64,000 bases of DNA. Origin: Theristus sp. LFF4_11. Lineage: Eukaryota > Nematoda > Chromadorea > Monhysterida > Xyalidae. The notes beneath the pieces were generated by a model that was given only the letters and a program-made list of their open reading frames with translations, was not told the origin of the DNA and made no database searches. The translations under genes were made by a program, and so were the position numbers. Location of the stretch: contig JASANC010000749.1 of assembly GCA_030248135.1 (NCBI GenBank), positions 50,509-114,508 on the forward strand. The letters are read 5' to 3'. Of this stretch, positions 1 to 10,421 are shown piece after piece. Numbering within the stretch: position 1 is the first letter of the stretch; the number at the start of each line of letters is the position of its first letter.

Positions 1-88
1 CGTGTGGCTGGGTCTTTCAGCAGGTCATTGAGTACCTGAAAACGCAAACAGCGTTTAGATTCATCCGACAAAATAAAACATTAAAACT

Positions 89-262
89 CTAACAATACCT
101 AAATAAAACAAAACACGCGTGCTGAATGCCTGGCAAGCAGCGTTGCCGTTGGCGCACCTTGTTCAAACGAAACGCGCGCATGCGACTGGCGCTGTTCGCC
201 TCGACCACCAACATCGTGACGAACAACGTTGCCAAAAAGTATTCTGATCGTTTTGTGACCAT
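89..262 (-). CDS. Candidate short secreted peptide or 5' exon running off the left edge
   Basis: An ATG at 262-260 opens a 57-codon frame that begins with a plausible signal peptide (MVTKRSEYFLATLFVTMLVV, then EANSAS). A basic stretch with two Cys follows, and the stop is near 89. A possible donor (AAC AAG|GTGCGC) lies inside the frame, so this may instead be the first exon of a gene whose remainder lies left of the window. I do not recognise a family. The signal-like N-terminus and GC-rich third positions in its second half are the only support, so the call is tentative. Confidence 0.3.
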   Translation of the reverse strand: MVTKRSEYFLATLFVTMLVVEANSASRMRAFRLNKVRQRQRCLPGIQHACFVLFRYC

Positions 263-989
263 TATTGCGATGCGGTAAAGTTCACCGAAAAGTGCACGAA
301 AGAAAGGCTTATTTTGCTTATCGTAGTCTTTTTCTATCTGCAACATCAAAATAGCAGCTTTGTTTGTATACTCAAATAACTCAAAACACTACTGTCTACT
401 CGGCTAAAAGTTGATGAAGCGTGAAATGAAAAAATGAATTTCTGACAACTTTGACTCGATCAGCAAAACATTATGTTAGAACATATTAACAACAGTTGTT
501 TAGCATGCTTCTGTGCCACTGATTCTAACTATGGACTAAGTGAAGTGCGCGCAACGTGATTTCCAATCAAAATGTACGCTTGGAGCACAAATGTTCATTG
601 TTTGCTTCTCATTATAGTTCTGGACACGCACATGCAGGTGCATCCATTTTGTTTTAAACCGTGGAGTGCTTGCAGATATGCGGACGAGAATGGGCAAGAT
701 GTGACAGTTAGTTTTTTGAAGGCTATCGAAATGGTTTATTTTCAGAAGATAAATCCCCCACAGCAAACTGAGAAGGTAATTCTGTTACGAATCACTTTTT
801 GTCATCGTAAGTAGCACAGAGAAACAACGGAAAATGAAAACTTTTTTTAAAAAACAACACCCATTACCACCAAAGTCGTAAGAAAAACACAGAATGCCAC
901 AAAGCACTGAAACAGTCTGGTTTCCAGCTGCCTACAAGTTTTAAGAAAATCTTCTTGGAATGCCGTAAGTCGCTGTGTTGCATGTGCCG
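263..989. other. Intergenic, nothing assignable
   Basis: AT-rich sequence. One plus-strand open stretch near 675-775 is bounded by TTGCAG and AAG|GTAATT and could be an exon, but I could not connect it to anything. Confidence 0.3.
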
Positions 990-1677
990 TCATTCGTAGC
1001 CCTCGACGAGTGTGTCCCATAAGCTGTCATACATACGCTTCTTCTTCTGGCGTCATGAAATAATTTGGTTGAAGGTGTAATACATTTTGTTTGACTAACA
1101 CAAAATAATGTCAGATTTACCTCAATCGCGTAATTTCGATCGACCCACTCCTAAAAATGCAACGTTTTGCGTAAAAAAATAAGCCAAAACCTACTGCATT
1201 TTTAACTTACCACTGGACGCAACATCCGAAAACTTTGATAGTGCAACGGCCAATTGTTATCCTGTAACATGAACAAAAAATGGTTCAAAACTAAAAAAAA
1301 ATATAATAAACACGTAATGTGCTACACAGTTCAGAAACATACACATGTGAACTCACGCGCCAGAGCGCTGTTTTCGGGTGTTTTGAAACGCATTACCCTG
1401 ATTTCCAAGACGGGTGGAGTGCGTGTTTTCCTTCCATATCTCTTCTTGAAAATCAGCAATTCAATTGATCCATTCCAAAAAAAATCCATTCCAGCAGCTC
1501 GGACACGGAATTCATTCACAAAAATCTTGAGCTTGAAAAAAATTAACAAAACCAGCATTCTTGAACAACACCAACGAGCGTGTACGAGTAGCGATCATCG
1601 GTGAAGCGCGCATGCCCCGTTGCCAGCCAACAGCAGCACGCAGCCAGCGTCAACAGCAGCATGTCGCGAGCGGGCAT
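990..1677 (-). CDS. Candidate small secreted protein or peptide precursor, three exons
   Basis: Proposed exons are 1576-1677, 1397-1444 and 990-1046, all in phase 0, giving 68 residues. Exon 1 starts at an ATG and encodes a strong signal peptide (MPARDMLLLTLAACCCWLAT), then HARFTDDRYSYTL. Exon 2 begins KRYGRK and exon 3 begins KKKRMYDSLWDTLVEGYE before the stop. The KR, GRK and RKKKR clusters fall at or near exon joins and resemble prohormone cleavage sites, hence the peptide-precursor idea, but no known neuropeptide family is recognised. Acceptors (TTTTCAAG, GACGCCAG) and donors (GTTGGT, GTAATG) are only fair. An alternative phase-2 splicing also stays open, so the structure is uncertain. 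Confidence 0.38.
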
Positions 1678-1883
1678 TGTGCGGGGCGCAAACGTGCAGT
1701 GGAATTTGAGTCACAGCTGAATCCAAGGGCGAAAGATGACCAGGGATTTTTCGATTTTGTATTGCGTAAGTTAATAATGCACAACAAAGTTTCCCAAATT
1801 GTGTGTTTGTCTGGATCGATCCTATAAACACTAAACGTTTGTAGCTACAAACAGACATGAAATTGAGGTTGTTCATAAGACAT
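1678..1883. other. Short intergenic spacer before the foldback element
   Basis: I see no gene or repeat here. It separates the candidate peptide gene from the left inverted terminus at 1884. Confidence 0.3.
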
Positions 1884-2873
1884 ATTATCTAAAAATGCGG
1901 GAGACGCATATAAAAGGAGGAATATGGTTTGTGTAAGCAGTGAGAGACTTGGCTCGACAACTCTTTTCTAGTCTCTGATGTGGTACACACGGATACAAGT
2001 ACATAAGAGCCATATTTTTGCGCCGTTTATTTTTTATTTCGGTTGCAAGTGCCAACCCTCGTACATTGTAGACAAATGAAACTTTCCCATTTGCTTTTTT
2101 CTAGCATTTAGCGACCTCTAAAACCACTAAAATAACGACCAGACTTTAGATCGCTGACACTGGTTTGCACAAAGTGAATCGCAAAGGCATTGGGAACGCA
2201 AGGTCTCCTTCTGTGGCAATGACTCACCGGTTTATCCTGTCACAAGAGTTTGGTAAAAAGGGTGAAAATCAACGGAAGACAACGATTTTTGCACTGGTGC
2301 TACTGTATGCACAGCGGTGCGTACGTCAGCAACAACGATAAAGCTACATGCAGCAATGTTTTGCAATCTCTGATGTTTCTGTTTTTTGCACAGAATTTAC
2401 AGTATAGGCGATTAAACATGGCAGTTTTTTTTCAGGGTGCAAGGAGCGCGCGAATTTTGAATGAAAGAAAAAGAAGTTCAGAAACCAAATTGTATGCCAA
2501 ATTTGACGCGTTTTTTTAAACTAATGGATTATCCGTATTATTCTGTTCATTCTTTCTCCCTTGCACACATGATTGGAAATTATGTTGCATTTTTGAAAAA
2601 GACAACTCCTAGTCAGCGACTAATCCCGCCTTGATGGACTGACTGCCTAATTTATTCGGCCGTACTGTACTGCAAATGTTAAAGCTTTAATTGTCTACAA
2701 AGTACATGTGCAACCGAAATAATGAATAAACGGCGCAAAAATATGGCTCTTATGTACTTGTATCCGTGTGTACCACATCAGAGACTAGAAAAGAGTTGTC
2801 GAGCCAAGTCTCTCACTGCTTACACAAAGCCATATTCCTCCTTTTATATGCGTCTCCCGCATTTTTAGATAAT
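1884..2873. mobile_element. Foldback element with about 155-bp inverted termini, copy 1
   Basis: The termini at 1884-2036 and 2717-2873 are near-perfect inverted repeats starting ATTATCTAAAAATGCGGGAG. Each contains a TATA-like GCATATAAAAGG and a small internal hairpin (AGAGACTTG ... CAAGTCTCT). The interior has no transposase frame and carries a nested MITE (2398-2671). A second copy lies at 38312-39389. Both copies are followed on the right by the same flank and the same satellite, so element and satellite appear to be one composite repeat. It is non-autonomous and its superfamily is undetermined. Confidence 0.8.
2398..2671 (+). mobile_element. MITE family 1 (CAGTATGGCCG termini), nested copy
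   Basis: About 270 bp with short inverted termini (ACAGTATAGGCGATTAAACA ... ATTCGGCCGTACTGTA), bordered by TA. Related copies lie at 32880-33153 (reverse) and 61970-62244. A TA target with short termini suggests a Tc1/mariner-type non-autonomous element. It is inserted inside the foldback element. Confidence 0.75.
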
Positions 2874-4850
2874 ATTCTGACTTTTACATGAGCCCCGAAG
2901 GTCGGACCAAAATCACAATACGTTGGTCACACATTCTTCTAAATCCCGGACAACTCAGGTTTTCATTTTTCGTTTTTAGGCAAATTTCGCCTATGCTATT
3001 TTTACGGCCGATTCGCCCAAAATCGTCACGATTCAGTACCTAGAATTGCTCACATAAGAAAACTGACCCAGAATCCGTGATCGGCGCAATGAATTACCAT
3101 GGAAAATACCGATTTCTTGTTTTTCATTTCTTGGACGGTTTCACTAAATTCCACGGCCGATTCGCCCGACATCGTCACGATTCAGTATGTAGAGGTGCTC
3201 ACACAAGAAAACTAACCCAAAATCCGTGATCAGCGCATTGAATTACCCTGGAAGACACCGTTTTCCTGTTTTTCATTTCTGGACCGATTTCGCCAATTTC
3301 CACGGACGATTCGCCCGAAATCGTCACGATTCCGTATATAGAGTTGCTCACATAAAAAAACTAACCTAAATTCCGTGATCAGTGCATTGAATTACCATGG
3401 AAAACACCGTTTTCTTGTTGTTCATTTCTGGACTGATTTCGCCAATTTCCACGGCCGATTCGGCCGAAATCGTCACGATTCAGTATCTAGAGTTGCTCAC
3501 ATAAAAAACTAACTCAAAATCCGTGATCAGCGCATTGAATTACCCTGGAAAACACCGTTTTCTTGTTTTTCTTTTCTGGACCGATTTCGCTAATTTCCAC
3601 GGCCGATTCGGCCGAAATCGTCACGATTCAATGTCTAGAGTTGCTCACATAAAAACTAACCCCCAAAATCTGTGATCAGCGCATTGAATTACCCTGGAAA
3701 ACACCGTTTTCTTGTTTTTCATTTCTGGACCGATTTCGCCAATTTCCACGGCCGATTCGGCCGAAATCGTCACGATTCAATGTATAGAGTTGCTCACATA
3801 AAAAAAACTAACCCAAAATCCGTGATCAGCGCATTGAATTACCTTGGAAAACTTCGTTTTCTTGTTTTTCATTTCTGGACCGACTTCGCCAATTTCCACG
3901 GCCGATTTGGCCGTAATCTTCACGATTCAGTATCTAGAGTTGCTCACATAAAAAACTAACCCAAAGTCCATGATCAGCGCATTGAATTACCCTGGAAAAC
4001 ACCGTTTTCTTGTTTTTTCTTTTCTGGACCGATTTCGCCAATTTCCATGGCCGATTCGGCCGAAATCATCACGATTCAGTGTCTAGAGTTGCTCACATAT
4101 AAAAACTAACCCAAAATCCGTGATCAGTGCATTGAATTACCCTGGAAAACAGCCTTTTCTTGTTTTTTTGTTTCTGGACCGATTTCGCCAACTTCCACGG
4201 CCGATTCGCCCGAAAACGTCACGATTCAGCATCTAGAGTTGCTCACGTAAGAAAACTAATCCAAAATTCGTGATCAGCGCATTGAATTACCCTGGAAAAC
4301 ACCATTTTCTTGTTTTTCATTTCTGGACCGATTTCGTCAATTTCCACGGCCGATTCGGCCGAAATCGTCACGATTCAGTGTATAGAGTTGCTCACATAAA
4401 AAAAACTAACCCAAAATCCGTGATCAGCGCATTTAATTACCCTGGAAAACTTCGTTTTCTTGTTTTTCATTTCTGGACCGATTTCGCCAATTTCCACGGC
4501 CGATTCGGCCGAAATCGTCACGATTCAGTGTATAGAGTTGCTCACATAAAAAACTAACCCAAAATCCGTGATCAGCGCATTGGATTACCCTGGAAAACTC
4601 CGTTTTCTTGTTTTTCATTTCTGGACCGATTTCGCCAATTTCAACGGCCGATTCGGCCGAAATCGTCACGATTCAGTGTATAGAGTTGCTCACATAAAAA
4701 AACTAACCAAAAATCCGCAATCAACGCATTGAATTACCCTGGAAAACTTTGTTTTCTTGTTTTTCATTTCTGGACCGATTTCGCCAATTTTCACGGCTGA
4801 TTCGCCCGAAATCGTCACGATTCAGTATATAGAGATGCTCAGGGCAAAAA
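2874..4850. repeat. Tandem satellite, about 149-bp unit, about 12 copies
   Basis: The GCATTGAATTACC block recurs at 3234, 3384, 3532, 3681, 3831, 3979, 4129, 4279, 4429, 4577 and 4726, a period of 148-150 bp. Each unit contains GGCCGATTCGGCCGAAATCG and GAGTTGCTCACATAAAAAA. Where units are exactly 150 bp, open frames run through two units, but the changing period breaks them, so this is not coding. The same satellite recurs at 39390-40130 next to the second foldback copy. Confidence 0.95.
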
Positions 4851-5300
4851 ATTAACTTAATTTCCAAAATCTCCGGATGGAATTACCCCAGGAAACATTT
4901 TTGTTCGACTGTGAAAATGCCGCAAGTAAAAATTGAAAGCGCGAACACATGTAACCAGGTCAAAACCTACGAACCTTTAAAAATGCCCAATTTTTTACCC
5001 AAAAAAAGGTTGGAGCAAAAAAGTAGCTAGATTTTCAAAATCTGCAGATGAAATTACCCCAGGAAACTTTTTTATTCGGTTATGGAACAACTTCAGACAA
5101 AAATTGAAAGGGCGAACACTTAAAACCCGGTGAAAACCATGCGAACTTTTAAAAATGCCCAATTTTTTACCCAAAAACATGGTCTGGGCAAAAAATTAAC
5201 CCAATTTTCAAAATCTCAGGGTGGAATTACCCCAGGAAACATTTTTGTTCGGCTATGAAAATGCCCCAGTTAAAAATTGAAAATGCGAACACATCTTGAT
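4851..5300. repeat. Diverged satellite tail, about three units
   Basis: Three degenerate units share GGAATTACCCCAGGAAAC and AAAAATGCCCAATTTTTTACC. They keep the GAATTACC core of the 149-bp satellite but differ elsewhere, as if the array edge has decayed or a sister variant was amplified. Confidence 0.65.
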
Positions 5301-7217
5301 GACATAGCTGAAAAAAAGGAGAAACAAGAATAGGTAACCAAGATTTCAGAATAGGTTTTTCGTGTCTACAACGGACGTAAAGAAGTCTGGTGGAATTTTC
5401 TCTTCGGCACAGTTAGCAACCACTGCAGGTCTCTTCGTGTGCACAGTAACAAGTTTCCAGCATGTATGTTCGTTGCTGTAGGACAACGCGTAAATTTTGA
5501 AAACCCGCGCAGGTCCATATTCAGCCATATAATGCGTGATGCTCTGTCCGCTCGCTGGCGCTCGCTCGCGCATCCGCATGATTGTACACTATAATGTTTC
5601 CCTTTCGATTTTGTAACTGGTACAAGAGAGGTCTTAAGCAAATTGAAACCGCTAATCTGTTTTTCTCTCCTAACTTAAGGAATGCTCTTTTCTGATAGGC
5701 ATTTGGTGGTATCGTATTCATGTTTGCGGAATCGCTTTTGCGACTGAACAACAATACAGTCAAAACTTTTGAAACAAACTGCGAGCAGAAGCAATTTTGT
5801 TAAACTTTACATGAAACAAGAGCAATTGAAAACTGACGTAAATAACTGCAATGTGCGTTGCATGCAACCACTTTGGTATACTGTTAAAGATTAATGGCAG
5901 CTGTTGCGATGCGATGTCAAATTTTATCGATAACGAAAGGCAAAAAATCTTACCATTTATGTAATTACAGGAAATGGCATATGAAGTGCGGCACGGCAAA
6001 ATGTATGGCACAAATACAGTGCACAGTGCTGCCTGCATTGTGTTTTCGAAATCACTCATTTTTCATTAATTGTTGACCATGTGAAACCACAAGTTGTGGA
6101 TGGGTTTCGGGTGACTGAAGCTGGGTTTCAGCTCTGTCTAGTGCTGCCACACAAAGCTGCACTGTGCTTTAAAAAAATTTGAACAATTTTTGTTTTAATT
6201 TTTTCAAAACATTTCCAATCCAAAATATCAAAAAAGTTCACAAATTTTCTGCCCAGAAACTTTTGTAACGTGATGCTTCTGCAAACTTCTGCAGCAAATT
6301 TTTAGTTGTTGAATTTTTTAGTATTTGGATAAGTTTGATAGTTGTTTTTATGAGCGTTTCAGCGCCTGTGTGCGCTTTGCAGAAGCCCAATGAGTTCACA
6401 GCGGGGACCAAAAATTAACCGAAACGTTTCTGTTGACAATTGTAAGAGTTGTACCACTTCTGTTCAAAATGGTTTTGAACAGAAACAAGAATAAACAAAC
6501 AAACAAAGGGACAAACACAGTGGACTCATGCCATTACCATTTCTTGTGATCAATTATTACGCTGTTCTTTGTCCATTTTCAGTGGGAAGGGCGTTGCTCA
6601 GTGTTGGGCCGACCGATTCACTTTTTTTGTACAATGATGAGCACTGAATGTCTCGAATTCCTGTCTTAAGATATCTGATCTTTTCGGGACATTATGACGG
6701 TGACCTGTGAAGTGCCGCACCAAACTCGCATGAAAAGCCAAAATGAAAATGCCTGTTTCAGACTCGTACCGTTCGTGTGCGCCAGTGCCACACCCTCTAC
6801 CACAATGCTTTGAACGTGGAGTTCGTGACGCAAAAAAAACAGTTTTAGGTGAAAGCTTTTTCTCATTATTCGTTGGCATGGTTGGCATTATATGGCTGCC
6901 ATCTATCCACTTAGAGCAAGCAAGCAGAGAAGCATGACTGCCTGCATTTTTAAGGTTGTCCAGGTCTCAACAATATTGAAAATACCCAAACGTAAAGCTA
7001 CATCAGCCCAGTTGGACGTGAAAAAGTGAAGCATTGTTCTGTTTTTTGTCCCACAAGCTCTTGCCGGAAACCGGCGATACAAAATGGAAATTTATCAATA
7101 ACAATGGCTGTTGTCTTTGTCGAGTTGACGTGAGCTTGTGTTTTGGACGAGTGAGTTTTGAAAAAACAAACAAACGAACAAATAATACTGACAACATAAA
7201 CGGAGAAAAAAAAAACG
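5301..7217. other. Intergenic, no supported gene
   Basis: Mostly AT-rich with scattered short open frames on both strands, none with a convincing start, splice sites or codon bias. It holds the 5480-5585 dispersed repeat described separately. Confidence 0.4.
5480..5585 (-). repeat. Dispersed GC-rich repeat, also at the right window end
   Basis: The reverse strand of this segment (ATGCGGATGCGCGAGCGAGC ... GCATCACGCATTATATG) closely matches 63895-64000 on the plus strand. It is probably a mobile-element end. Only about 100 bp can be compared because the second copy leaves the window. Confidence 0.6.
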
Positions 7218-7523
7218 ATGAATCTGATTCAAGAGTTGCACTTTTACGATTACTTCGGTTTCATCGCCGTGTTCGTCTTGTATTTTCTGATTGTCGGTGG
7301 TGTTTCGTTCACGTGCATCTACTGGTGTTGCCTGGAGGAACCGGGACAAGATCGCACTGAATACCTCGCAAAAGTACGCTCGTAAAAAAAAACATCGCGT
7401 TTCTTTTGATTGCAGTCGGCACTTTTATTGTGGCGATGGAATTCCGCTCGCGCAGCCAATCAGAATCATTTTACGTTCAACACCGAAACTGGTGACAAGA
7501 ACAATTACGCCATTTATTCATAA
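7218..7523 (+). CDS. Small single-pass membrane protein, two exons
   Basis: Exon 1 (7218-7373) starts at an ATG after a purine-rich leader and encodes MNLIQELHFYDYF, one hydrophobic helix at about residues 14-37, then CIYWCCLEEPGQDRTEYLAK. The donor AAA|GTACGC, a 42-bp intron and the acceptor TTGATTGCAG lead in phase 0 to exon 2 (7416-7523), which ends NTETGDKNNYAIYS and stop. The product is 87 residues. A later open stretch at about 7608-7690 could be an alternative last exon. The gene is convergent with the EGF-like gene ending at 7825. Family unknown. The juxtamembrane Cys-Cys suggests lipidation, which is inference. Confidence 0.45.
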
Positions 7524-7824
7524 TATTGAAAATTCATAATATTAAACACTGCAGCAAATATTGAAAATTGTTCATAAGATGTTACTTTTTTGTTTTGTTT
7601 TCAGTGGCGAATCGGCCGCGGCAGCAGTCGTTCGAATGAAACTGAAACAGAGGAGGATGAAAAACTCGAATGATCGCCATGCTGTGTGACAATATATTAT
7701 AGCTTTGGTTAAATTTTACTTTGCGTTGTTGACAACAGTTCACTCTTGATTTTTATCAAATTCAAAATCAAATTCACCAATCGCAGTCTAAATATCAACT
7801 GTACTGTAAAAATAACCGTAGCTG

Positions 7825-8804
7825 CTAGAGCATGATCGACGTGTCGTCCGTTTTCAGCATCAACTTTTTATTCTGCACCCAGCAAAACACGCCAACGACA
7901 CTGACAAAGCAGGACGGCACTGAAATGAGCACGAGCACCAGCGAGCTCGTGCGAAGCATCTGCCAGCCCAGGAATCGCTGGCAGTATCTGCCGCCAAACA
8001 GCCACCGACATCGATGGCAATACCATTTGCCGTGTTCGGCCACTTTTTGGCCACCATTGTCACAAACGATCTCGTCACAGTTCGCGCCGCGCCAGTTCGC
8101 CTGGCAGACACACGAGTGGCGGTCAACAGCGACACGGCCGTTTGCGCCGCAGGCATGCACGTCGCAGTTGGCGCCAGCCCAGACGGCCTCGCATTCGCAG
8201 CGCGCGCTCGTGTAGTTGAATCGGCCGTGCGCTGCAATCAGTGTGGCGAACGGTGATCATGCAACACGACTGCATTGCAAAGTGCTCGTCTGTCAACAGT
8301 AATGTTGCACATGTTCAACAGACACAGTTACACATGTATGATATTACAGCACTTCCCCGGTCACCGTGTGTCTTAGTGACGGAGAAACATCATATGGCAC
8401 TGGGACTCAAGAAGAGATGCTGCACTAATACAGTGTTTGTAAGTTCGCAAACAATGCATGAGACAAAAAACCGTACGACTGAGACAAGCTGGCAGATGGC
8501 ATCGAAGTCGCGTGTGCTTTTTCAGCGCCTCCACGTAGCAAAGATGACAGAAACGAGCCATTGAATTGTTGTAAGGCAACAGATCGAAATCAGCTTGCAA
8601 CGATCTTTGCAACAAGTGGTGTGGGTGCAACAGCTTACTGCGCCGGATTGTTTCATGTGCGTCGTTCAGTTGTGCGCTCAACTTGCATCGTTGGTAGTCA
8701 GCACGCGCGTGTGCATCCGTTGTCTTGTTGACGCGCACTAACGGTGACACTGCGATGAACAGGGTCGCCCAATAATACAGCAACGTGAAACATGTCAGTG
8801 GCAT
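7825..8804 (-). CDS. EGF-like single-pass membrane protein, paralogue A
   Basis: Exon 1 (8480-8804) and exon 2 (7825-8231) join in phase 1 and give 243 residues. There is an N-terminal hydrophobic signal (about 1-24), a helical region containing FCHLCYVEALKKHTRLRCHL, then about three EGF-like repeats at roughly 109-190 (for example RCECEAVWAGANCD and SCVCQANWRGANCD). A transmembrane helix at about 203-227 precedes a 16-residue cytoplasmic tail. The neighbour at 9437-10421 has the same two-exon layout, the same splice phase and the same (A/T)HG(R/H)F(N/D)Y sequence across the junction, so the two are tandem duplicates. The EGF repeats imply an extracellular binding or adhesion role; the actual function is unknown. 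A 90-bp hairpin repeat lies just upstream of the start. Confidence 0.82.
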
Positions 8805-8814
8805 TGTCTTAAAT

Positions 8815-8898
8815 AAAGGGCATTCTTGAAGCAGTAGTTAGTGACCGCACAGCTACAGCTACGCGTCCACTAAATACTGCTTCATGAATGCCGCTTTA
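8815..8898. mobile_element. 90-bp hairpin MITE
   Basis: A nearly perfect inverted repeat of about 35 bp arms, AAGGGCATTCTTGAAGCAG ... CTGCTTCATGAATGCCGCTT. Relatives lie at 20155-20250, 20481-20574 and 34263-34350. It begins about 10 bp upstream of the ATG of paralogue A, so it probably sits in its leader or promoter. Confidence 0.7.
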
Positions 8899-9436
8899 AG
8901 ATATGCTCGAGTTGGATTTTGCTAGCAGTGGCCAACATGAAAAGTCAGCTAAAAACATCCTTCTAGCTATAAAGAAAAGTAAAATGCCACTTTTGAGAAA
9001 AGACAAACACACAACGGACGGACGAAACGGATGTAGCAGGCAATTTATTATCCACAAACGTTTAGAAAGCCAACTTTTCTTTTCGGCTAGCAACTTCACG
9101 GAAGTGACTCTCACAACATTCTTGCAGTGTTTTATATTTGAAATCCTCGTTTGTTTACAAAGAAAAGAACGGGAAACATAACCTCAGCAAAATAAAAAAC
9201 GGAATTGCGATGCAATTATTAGAATGTTTTCTTGAACGCAGTCGGCAAGATTAGACGTCACTAAAAAATACAATCATTCATCTTAAAATAACTGAAAAAC
9301 GGCGACTAAGAAATCGGTTGGCGAATCCACCGTCTTCATTTTTATATGTTGCTTTGTGGATGAAAGAAGTCGAATAGGAGCAAGGAACACAGAATCGCTG
9401 GTTTCGAAATCACTGTTGAAAACGAACAAAACTCAG
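8899..9436. other. Spacer between the two EGF-like genes
   Basis: AT-rich, with no supported feature. It should contain the 3' UTR of paralogue B and the promoter of paralogue A. Confidence 0.4.
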
Positions 9437-10421
9437 TCACACGGTGACGACCACCCTGGTCACCCCCTCTCGATGTGGCACCGGCTCCTCCCGCAGGAGA
9501 AAGTTGTCGATTTCCTCAAGCTTTCCATCCTTTTTCTTGATATTTACATCCCCCGCTGAGCCCGGCGTACGCGATCGAGCATTATTGATCGACGTGGTCG
9601 TGTTCTTTCTTGAGCAACCGATGCGCACGCAGCATGCGAGCGCGCACAGCAACGACGGCAACGTCACCAGACACAGCACCAACTCGTAGGTGCTCAGCCA
9701 CTGCAGCCAGATGTACCGCTCACAATAGACGCCCGTATAAGGCAGTGCACAGTGCTCGCACGCTGATTGGTTGGCTGACGGCCGACCGCCGTGCAGACAG
9801 CCAATCAGCGAACAGTTGTCGCCGTGCCAGTGTTCGTCACAGGCGCACGCATAGCTCGTTGACTCGATGGCAACTGGCTGCGATTGTTTCGATGGGTCGT
9901 CGGGGGAGCTGAGTTGGACGCGATGCCCGTGCCCGTTGCAGATCAACACGTCGCACTGGTCACCTTCGTAGCTGCGCTCACACGTGCACCACCGGAGGTG
10001 GTAGTCAAAATGACCGTGTGCTGAGCAAACAAAGGCAAAGCATGCTCCAGATTAGCTGGATTCAGCTGACATGAAACTAGTGTGAATTCGCAATTTAACA
10101 GAGTCGAACGAAACAAAACGAATGTTACCGACCAGCAATACACTTGGTCAGATTGCACTGCTTTGGGGCGAACTCTTGCTCGGCGCATTCGTGGCAGAAC
10201 CGCCTCATTGAGTGCTTCTCGGGCAGAGCAATGATGTTGGCGCGATTCGAGAGCAGCGCCTTGCGATCGGCCGCTTCCAGACGGTCGGATTCGGTGGCCA
10301 GACGGACGCAGGTCGCGTTCTCGGCGAAATTCGCTCTGAACTTCAGTTGGAGTGAAACATCAGTCACGCAAACACCGATGAACAGTTGAATCACAGTGCT
10401 TGAAATCGACATCGGCTGCAT
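9437..10421 (-). CDS. EGF-like single-pass membrane protein, paralogue B
   Basis: Exons 10133-10421 and 9437-10020 join in phase 1 (GCT G|GTCGGT to TTTGCTCAG|CA) and give 290 residues. Order: signal peptide (about 1-25), an N-terminal domain with FCHECAEQEF, EGF-like repeats (WCTCERSYEGDQCD, ACACDEHWHGDNCS, CEHCALPYTGVYCE), a transmembrane helix at about 206-228 (STYELVLCLVTLPSLLCALA), and a cytoplasmic tail of about 62 residues rich in charge that ends VVVTV. The tail is about 45 residues longer than in paralogue A and is the main difference. A C-terminal V-T-V could bind a PDZ domain, but that is speculative. Ligand and pathway are unknown. Confidence 0.84.

Noticed and set aside
3672..4557. 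Repeated 95-codon frames with a 50-residue repeat
   Set aside because: They are satellite units read in frame by chance of a 150-bp period; other units are 148-149 bp and break the frame.
2873..5300. CRISPR-like spaced repeats
   Set aside because: The repeats are contiguous 149-bp satellite units without short direct repeats and unique spacers, and the genome is eukaryotic.
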